Source: Micrasema longulum (Eukaryota; Arthropoda; Insecta; Trichoptera; Brachycentridae). From it: a DNA stretch of 64,000 nt. Positions 57,047-64,000 of this stretch are shown here, piece by piece. Each line of letters starts with the position of its first letter. Position 1 is the first letter of the stretch. Made by a program: the position numbers and the translations under genes. The notes below the pieces were generated by a model. That model ran no database searches and was not told the origin of the DNA. It saw only the letters and a program-made list of their open reading frames with translations. The stretch is from contig JAGVSM010000861.1 of the NCBI GenBank assembly GCA_022494885.1, positions 1 to 64,000 on the forward strand, in the 5' to 3' direction.

Positions 57047-57248
57047 TACACAAATTTGTAATATCCAGTTGTCGGTTTCATCGCTTTCGCGACATCTTCG
57101 AGACTGGTATCTAAAACAAAATCAATTCAATTTAATTTACAGTCATATAATTTGAAACTGTCAAAATACATTAAATTTTATAATAAAAATACCAGTCTCA
57201 AAGATGTCGCGAAAACGATGAAACCGGTAACCGGATATTCCAAATTTG
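57047..57248. repeat. R3 foldback repeat with hammerhead-like cores in both arms
   Basis: Arms of about 65 bp at 57047-57115 and 57185-57248 are imperfect inverted copies. The right arm reads GTCTCAAAGATGTCGCGAAA and ACGATGAAACCGGTAACCGG; the left arm on the other strand reads GTCTCGAAGATGTCGCGAAA and GCGATGAAACCGACAACTGG. Confidence 0.75.
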
Positions 57249-57459
57249 TGGATCAAATAAATCACAATGAACTTTCATCAATAATTTTCTCTTTCAAACC
57301 TAAATGTTTTACTTTGATTTCAACTTTTGGTTGCCCAAATAACAAGAGCCAAAATTATATTTAAATAAGCCATAAAACCGTTCAAATTTAGTTTTTAAAG
57401 AACTGTTTTAAAAGCACCTATCATACAAACTTTCAAAGAAAAAGAACCCACTAAAATAA

Positions 57460-57670
57460 GTTCTCGAAACCAAAGATTTGCGGCTTTAAATCATTATCCA
57501 TATGTTTGAAAATATGTCCAAACCAACGCAGCACCCCTTTCTTCTGTCGATAATGCATGTCTAAGCGTTACACAGTTCACGGATCTCGACATTTGTGCAC
57601 CTATTATGCATAGTTTTACCACACATTCGCCCGAGGAATCGCATTTCGACAGTATTTAACCTACTTTCAT
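57460..57670 (-). pseudogene. RTE-like LINE remnant
   Basis: Minus strand: RLNTVEMRFLGRMCGKTMHN and RCTNVEIRELCNA, as in the LNAVEMR.LR.MCG region of RTE-like LINEs and parallel to the copy at 54080. Short and broken. Confidence 0.75.
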
Positions 57671-58236
57671 CATTTAATAAATAAAAATAAAAAAAAGCTA
57701 AAAAATATTGGTTTTTGTAATAATTTCTGTTTTTACTCATATAATTTATTTCACACGTACTTGTTTCACTTTACTGTGGCCCAGGTCCCAGGATATTTCT
57801 GGGAAGATGGGTACTGTACTACACTAAAACTGCTTTACACTAAAATTAAAAACAAACATTCGTCCTTATCTAACATGCCACTTTAGGAACCATACACACA
57901 AAAAAAAACAATCTATTAATATTATTTGTGTGTCAAGGTCGTATATTGGTATAAATAATTCATAAAAAATCACTTCATACTCATATTGTGATAGTTTAAT
58001 ATGTATTCTGTTTATGTGCAAGAACATTAAGATTATTTATTGTTTTTTTATTTTTATTATGTACCTTTTTATTATGACTAAAAACATTTGACGTGTAAAA
58101 ATACGCATCAAGTACTTTTACATTACGTTACGAGTTTACGCTGTTTTATTACATAATGTAAAATTAAATATTTTTTTTTTTTTAAATGTATGTGAAATAT
58201 CAATTCAAAAATATTTTTTTTTAAAAGCAAAAAATA
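57671..58236. other. No supported gene
   Basis: AT-rich, nothing recognised. It includes the region downstream of the tRNA gene. Confidence 0.4.
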
Positions 58237-58309
58237 TGCCCCGGGTGAGGCTCGAACTCACGACCTTAAGATTATGAGACTTACGCGCTGCCAACTGCGC
58301 CACCGAGGC
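58237..58309 (-). tRNA. tRNA-Met (CAT), elongator type
   Basis: 73 nt with intact stems: acceptor GCCTCGG/CCGGGGC (one G-T wobble), D stem GCGC/GCGC, anticodon stem TAAGT/TCTTA around CTCATAA (anticodon CAT), T stem GTGAG/CTCAC, discriminator A. A and B boxes are TGGCGCAGTTGG and GTTCGAGCC. A TTTTTT run a few bases after the 3' end is a Pol III terminator. The sequence is close to the elongator tRNA-Met of insects as I recall it; the second anticodon-stem pair is A-T instead of the C-G I remember, a paired change that keeps the stem. It could instead be the head of a SINE, but no SINE body follows. Confidence 0.85.
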
Positions 58310-58944
58310 AGTGAGAGAGAGTTCCAATATAGGTAATAAGAATAGATGGCGCTAGTTGCGCATTGGCATGAATTACTAAGTACTATCATGTATTAAATTT
58401 AGATGGGTATAATAGACATTTTATGATGTTTTTACTATATTCGCCTTTTACCTATGTGGTTAAAGTGATATAATTTTAGCTATTACAATTTATTCATGAT
58501 CTAATTGTTAATTTGCTTTAGCGCAGGTCTTTTCCTACTTACCAACTTCTTGAATATATATTTTAATTTTTCCACTTTGTAATATAAAGAATTAAGATAC
58601 ACTTCGCACCCTTAGTTTTAGACTATGACAAGTCAAAAAATAGAATTCTGAGATAATTTAATTTAAAGTTTCATTTCTCCCAAAGAAATCAAAGAATTTG
58701 TTTAGTTAGCCGTAGTTTTTTATAATTTGCTTGTCAGGATTTGTATTTTAAAATGCAATGTTTGAAAAAATAAAATATTATAAGGAAATTGTGTTTATAG
58801 TCGTTTTTTTGAGATATACTCTAAAATATTTTAATCAAGATTTTGAGTTAACTTATCATGTACATTATTATTGCACTAACAAAAGTAGGAAATGAGATAA
58901 TTTTTCTTTAAGATATGGTACAAAAAATAAACTAATTCACATAT
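58310..58944. other. No supported gene
   Basis: AT-rich, nothing recognised. Confidence 0.35.
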
Positions 58945-59720
58945 TACAACAGACATGAAGAACATTTAAGAGAAGGTAATATAGAAGTCTAGGCATCTAC
59001 AGGGCTTATGACCTGTCATTGGCTGGTTTAAGTGGCCACTTTACACACTGTGTAACATTCACCATTCTGCCCATGTTTTCACATCTATATTCCTTCAATT
59101 CTTTCATCTGTTGATGTTTGTTCAAATATGGGCAGAATCGTGAATGTTACACAGTGTGTAAAGTGGCCACTTAAACTAGCCAATGACTGTTCATAAGTCC
59201 TGTGAATGCCTAGACTTCCATATTTCCTTATTTAAGGTATTCTCCATCCCTATTGTGATTTTGTTAATCTTAATGATTCCCGAGGGGAGGAAATCCAGTC
59301 TTTTGTCTACAAACATTTGGACAAACTCAAATATCGTAATGAAACCAACTGGTCCAAGAAGAAGTTTAAAAATAGGAAAATTTTCAGCGTTGCCTAGTAT
59401 GTAAAATAATTCAGTCAGATGAATCTCTTCACAACACGAAAGAATAAAATTAACAAATGGAAGAATTGAAGAAATATGGATGTTCAAACATAGGCAAAAT
59501 GGTGAAAGTTACACAGTATGTAAAGTGGCCATTTAAACCAGCCATTGCCAGGTCATATGCCCTGTAGATGCCTAGACTTCTATATTACCTTCTCTTAAAT
59601 GTTCTTCATCTCTGTGGTAATATGTTAATATAAACGGCTCCCCAGGGAGTTGAATCCAGTCCTTGTCTACAAAAATTTGGACAAACTCAAAATATTGTTG
59701 ATAATAAACTAACATCAATT
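58945..59720. repeat. R1 repeats: inverted copy then two tandem units
   Basis: 58945-59110 is an R1 unit on the minus strand. From about 59105 two units follow on the plus strand with a period near 363 bp (GTTCAAATATGGGCAGAAT at about 59119, GTTCAAACATAGGCAAAAT at about 59482). Each holds TTACACAGTGTGTAA-type and AAGTGGCCACTT-type palindromes. The end carries TTTGGACAAACTCAAAATAT. Confidence 0.8.
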
Positions 59721-60388
59721 TTGAACAATTTTTTTATTATTTTTGGATAAAAAAACCTATAAAAACAAAAAAAAAACATAGAAACAATCTCAACAAATTT
59801 TAATAGTTTTTCAATGTAACTAAAAAAAATAATAAAGACTTTCAAAGTCTCTTGCAAAATTACAAAAGTTTATAGGTGCAAATTCATCAATTGGAATAGT
59901 TTCAATCATCGTTTTCTTAAGAAGTCGATGGATTTTCTCTTCGAGCGGTATTAACGACTTTTAAATTATTATTTTTAGAAATCAAATTTTTCTTGCCTAT
60001 GCTAAAAATATCTTTCTTTTTTTGTTCAGTTTTTCCTGGTAGCTCAATGTAAGCATTGGAAATTAAAATTAGAAAAACAAACTCAAAATTCAAAATTAAC
60101 TCATTTGTCTATTCTTAAACTATGACAATTCAAAATGTAATAGCCTAAAATTCATAAAAATGTTCTTTTCTGATTCAAGACTATAGCAACTCTAAATATC
60201 ATAGACTTGAAATATCACACAATATTTTTTTTAAAAATTCAAGACTACATTTTCTGTTATTAAATTGAAAACAGTTCATTTAGGCTTGTGATAGTTTTTG
60301 ACAGGGTGGTTTACCATATTATCAATACTTCTACATTTACTAGAAATTTTATAAAACATGGTTTTCGGAAATTTTACACTATATTGAC
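59721..60388. other. No supported gene
   Basis: A/T-rich, nothing recognised. Confidence 0.35.
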
Positions 60389-60604
60389 AGTCGCCGTGGC
60401 GCAGTTGAAATCGCATCTGTGAAACTGGCGTCGCGGGTTCTCGATTCCCGCCAGTTGCAAGAAAAAAATCCAAGAAAGATTTTTTTCTTAATTGGTCTGG
60501 GTGTTGTGGTGTATTTTTCATTGCCTCCTTCCATATCCCCTCTATCCCACCTGCTGACAAGCCTCAAAATAGAGGCTTAGCGGGTTATTCCTTAAAAAAA
60601 AAAA
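60389..60604 (+). repeat. SINE-3, complete
   Basis: A tRNA-like head AGTCGCCGTGGCGCAGTTGA with B box-like GCGGGTTCTCGATTCCCGC (one extra base), a body with TTGGTCTGGGTGTTGTGG, a terminal GCCTCAAAATAGAGGC hairpin and CGGGTTATTCC, and an A-rich tail of 11 A. About 215 bp. It differs from SINE-1 and SINE-2. Confidence 0.75.
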
Positions 60605-60971
60605 CAAATGCCACAACAATATAATTTGAGTCCTTTTCACAAAATGGTGTACAAAACAAAAAATAACTTATCTCATTAAAAATAAACGAAAAAATTTTAA
60701 AAGCGCCATCTATGATTGAATTTCACATTTTCGCTTAGAATCACCTTAAGATGTTCATTCGCATTTAGATAAAAATACAACGTTTGAATTTTTCGTGCCT
60801 TACTCGTAAGGAATTTATACAATAAACTGCCAGACAAAACTAAATAAAAGACTCAGACAACCTTCTCAAAAGATGAATATTATCATTAACAGTAGTATAA
60901 GGATTTTAAAAAAAAAATGTTAAATCTGTAAGAGTTAATAAATAAAATTTCAAATATAAAACATAAATAAA
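60605..60971. other. No supported gene
   Basis: Nothing recognised. Confidence 0.35.
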
Positions 60972-61336
60972 CAGGGTGTTCTTTAAACCCTGTCACACCC
61001 GAAATCACGATAATCAGTATGAGCAAGAAGACATATTTGGACATTAAAATATTTTTTTAGAACGAATATTTTTTTTTTTTTAAATATCATAAAAAGCAAA
61101 TGATTGCTTACTTCTGTAGGGGAGAAACGAGATGGGGGAAGGGGGAGTCTGACATTGTGCCGCGCTCCCCTCATTTCTTCTCTGCAGAAGTAAGCAACCA
61201 TTTGTTTTTTTAAATATTTTATTTTAAAAAAAAAATTCTTTGTTCTAAATATTAAAAAAAATATGCTAATATTATGTCTTCTTGCCCGTATTGATCATTG
61301 TGGTTTCGGGTGTGACAGGGTTTAAAGAACACCCTG
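60972..61336. mobile_element. Foldback MITE with arms near 170 bp, copy 2
   Basis: Ends CAGGGTGTTCTTTAAACC and its inverse, arms with AGCAAGAAGACATATTTGG, inner ends with CTTCTGTAGGGGAGAAACGA and, on the other strand, CTTCTGCAGAGAAGAAATGA. The right side is followed by TA, the left by AA (likely mutated). Same family as 10968-11335. Confidence 0.85.
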
Positions 61337-62485
61337 TATAGGTACTCAAGCCGTCGAAAGAAGCATCAAACTTGTAACAGTAAGTGAATGAATGAATGCG
61401 GACAAAAAAAGAGATGGTTTTATTATGGAAACTTTTTTATCGACATCAATGATGCCAAATTCGAAAACAAATCTGATTTGAAGACAACATCCTTTCCTAA
61501 ATACAAATTTACAGTAAATATATATATCATATAATATAATACACCCTAATATGTTGGTTACATGCGAAGGGTGTGAGTGGAAATCGAATTGCAGCCACCT
61601 GCTCGTGAAAAGTTCTGGGTCATTCGATTGAAAGAAAAGTGAAATGGGCGAAATGCTGCAAAATATAAACGGTAAAAACCCTCTGTTTTAAACTTTAAAA
61701 AAAAATTATCTCTAGTATATATACTCAAGATGTCGTTAATTACATTTTTTTCCAAACTTTAGGCCCTTTACGCTACAAATGATGCAATACAGAATGTTCA
61801 CGCTGTTGAGCATGCCAATACGCAAGTTTAGAGCTCTGTTTGAGTTCGATAATACAAAAATCGCTGTTTTCGACCCGCTTACGTATGTACATCATAATAG
61901 CGTCAAATGATTTTGCTAAATTAAGACAGGCTTTAAGCCCCTGTAAATGCCGTTTCTGCTTTTTCAATATGGTTCTTTATTGCTGTTGAAATAATATTAA
62001 TCAAGTTGTGGAGGGGTAAAATGAATTAAATCATTTTTACGTATCTTTCTTAGGAAGGAATGGCAGTTTTTGAATATTTAATTGTTGTTTCAATTCCAGC
62101 TCCATGCGACCATACTCATGGTTTAAAGATCTCTTAAAGTGAAACGGAAAGTTTTTTGGTATCCGTCAATAATCCGGTTTTCCGAATCTATGCCGACGAA
62201 GTTCCTGTAAAGGTCCACAGCCGATATTTCCTCTTTTTACACAATGCAGACATGAAACTTTATCCACTTGCGAAATATAAACCTTGTAGGCACATTTAAA
62301 TAAGCAAGGTCAATAAAACTGGTACTATCTATATTTCCCATATTAAAAACCCATTATGGCATGTTTTGAACCCGTCTCTGAAGAAACACATTTTTCATTC
62401 AAACGAAATTATTACATTGTAATAAAAAACGTTGAATAGAATTCTAACTTTTACCGTGGACAAATAATTGCGCGTTGTGGCAAAA
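61337..62485. other. No supported gene
   Basis: Nothing recognised. It could contain the 5' UTR and promoter of the exon at 62486. Confidence 0.35.
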
Positions 62486-62557
62486 ATGCATTTCAAGCAG
62501 ACATCTATTTGTCGGTTTATTATTGTGTGCGTCGGCGTGTCAGTGTATCTGTGTGTG
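62486..62557 (+). CDS. Possible first coding exon of a secreted or membrane protein
   Basis: CAAAAATGC gives a good start context, and 24 codons follow (MHFKQTSICRFIIVCVGVSV then YLCV) before a consensus donor GTAAGT at 62558. A basic start followed by a hydrophobic core is typical of a signal peptide or membrane anchor encoded by a first exon. The product is not recognisable, as the exon is only the leader. No partner exon can be seen to the right within the window. A chance match to a donor after a short hydrophobic frame is possible. Confidence 0.35.
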
Positions 62558-63550
62558 GTAAGTTACTCCTTTCTAAATCTAGAGGTGCCATTGAACTTTC
62601 CTCCCGCCCGCGTCCGGCCTCGCGATACTTCATATTTACCATTGATATTAATTAAGTACTATTAAAACACAGTTTCACCAACTGTGTTCTCCAAAGCGCA
62701 AAAAAGTTGCGAAAGCATATCAAATGAAAATATTCATCGATTGATTTTGTGTTTATTTTGTAGAACTCCATATTTAAACTTATAATATAAGAAATCAAAC
62801 ACTGATTTGAGTCTACTGAAAATATTTAGGTAAATCGAATATTACCTTTTGTTGGCTCCGCGTCGTGGTTTAATGGATGATGTCTTAGGCTGCCCTATGC
62901 ATCATTCCATCGTCTTCTTCTTCTTAACACTGCCCAACTCATTGCCTCGGTAGGCTGTCGGGGTCGACTCTTCTAGATCTTAAGCTGTAAATTCTTCGGT
63001 TCTGGGTGTCACGTTTTTTTTCGAATCTGGGATCATAGAGTTTTTGAGTTCTTTGGTCTTCCTCTGGATAAATGTCGGGAAGATCCGCAGACATTGTCTT
63101 ATTTTACGTGGATCTTTCTATTTTTTTATACAACTTTTCTGACTGGTTGAAAAATAAAATTACAAAATAAATTGAAGATTTAATACATAGCAAGTAAGAT
63201 TATCACTTATTTAAAAATTTGTAAGACTCGGTAGAACGACCTAGAAACACAGTTCAGTAATCAATATTGTATCGGAATTTGCATTTTTGTACCGATATTA
63301 GCATATTTCAATAATTTGTTACACGGTAGTCAAATCAGTAGCCCTGTTGCCGACGTAAAAGTACATGCACCAACTTGGCGGCCCTTCCTGGGGTTTTAAT
63401 GTAGCATAGGAGGCTTCAGTATGTGTAAGCGATCTACCACCTCCTCAATAAAGACTAGTATTTGTCACTTTCGGGGGTGGTGATCGCCATACTGAAGCCC
63501 ACATATAGATTAGAATTCATGAAAATATTTGTATGCCCATAATGTGTTTA
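62558..63550. other. No supported gene
   Basis: Would be intron if the exon at 62486 is real. A short inverted repeat (AGGCTTCAGTATG at about 63410 and CATACTGAAGCCC at about 63489) flanks 65 bp. Confidence 0.35.
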
Positions 63551-64000
63551 TGTTGTTCTGTATAAGTGTTGATCGCCGCGCGGTCGGCGGGGAACTGCGG
63601 CCGGTAGCGGGAGGGTGGGGACCTTAGACGTGGCGCGAGAGAGACCGATAGAGCCGGCAAATGTGCTCGCTATCTCTCTCGCCGCGTGATTGGTCAACCT
63701 AGCACCGCCCGCTATTGGCCTAGCCCACCGCCGCACGGCAAAATGTTGTATATATAGCCCCGCCGGGGAAAAATAAAGACAGTCATCTCACCACACTACT
63801 AAGGCTTTCTACTCTCCACTTCACCTCCCTACCGCGCTTCAAACCGGACCTCATCGCCACCTGGATTCGAACACCGCTACCCCCCTGGACTTGGAACTCG
63901 GATACTCTTTGGATTGGATTTTGGACCCCGGATAATTTGGACCCTTGGATACTTCCCCGGAACACACCCGCCGTTCCCACCGACGGAGAGATACCGGCCT
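63551..64000 (+). promoter_or_regulatory. TATA/CCAAT promoter, probable LTR of a retroelement
   Basis: A strongly GC-rich block starting TGTTGTTCTG. It has two inverted CCAAT boxes (ATTGG at 63689 and 63714), a TATA box GTATATATAG at 63748-63757, and AATAAA at 63772-63777 just before the expected start near 63780. A poly(A) signal between TATA and start is typical of an LTR rather than a host promoter. The downstream part has repeated TTGGAC/TTGGAT words and no clear frame. The element would continue right of the window. Confidence 0.5.

Overview
The window looks like AT-rich nuclear DNA of an insect. The reasons are exons joined by GT..AG introns, a homer gene of insect type, an arthropod Inr+DPE core promoter, insect-type mobile elements (a Ty3/gypsy element of the K02A2.6-like type, mariner, Tc1, hAT, jockey-like and RTE-like LINEs, a Penelope-like element) and several tRNA-derived SINEs. 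There is no bacterial or organellar gene organisation. The insect order cannot be fixed from the sequence.

The one host gene recognised with confidence is homer, the EVH1-domain postsynaptic scaffold, on the minus strand. It starts at a predicted TSS near 18640. Exon 1 (start codon 18537-18539) carries only ATGGG, and exons 2 (14763-14919), 3 (6902-7033), 4 (5333-5530) and a probable exon 5 (4450-4518) follow. All junctions have GT donors, AG acceptors and matching phases. They encode a complete EVH1 domain and the start of the linker. The coiled-coil exons must lie left of the window. The introns are full of mobile elements, and one intron holds a sense-oriented Ty3/gypsy element (1-3275, 5' LTR at 3106-3275).

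Layout: 1-3275 Ty3/gypsy gag-pro-pol; 3276-18640 homer and the elements in its introns, including a hAT at 12394-13548 with a mariner nested in it; 18641-25340 a Tc1 element, foldback elements and LINE ends; 25340-32990 mostly unannotatable AT-rich DNA with SINEs and repeats; 32990-37320 LINE and Penelope-like ends and a hAT (35400-37306) with a perfect 8-bp target duplication and LINE pieces inside; 37320-58230 LINE, RTE and Penelope-like remnants, foldback repeats and a 73-bp minisatellite; 58237-58309 an intact-looking tRNA-Met(CAT) gene; 58900-61340 a roughly 365-bp repeat, a SINE and a foldback MITE; 62486-62557 a possible first coding exon of a secreted protein (plus strand); 63551-64000 a GC-rich TATA/CCAAT promoter that resembles an LTR and runs off the right edge.

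The most interesting unexplained signal is a short RNA-like motif, CTGANGA - stem-loop - GAAAC, that resembles a hammerhead ribozyme. It recurs, in some places as a 3' half only, in several unrelated-looking repeat families. Two Penelope-like copies show a compensatory G-C to A-U change in the predicted stem. Homer and the tRNA are the only likely active host genes; most of the rest is decayed mobile DNA.
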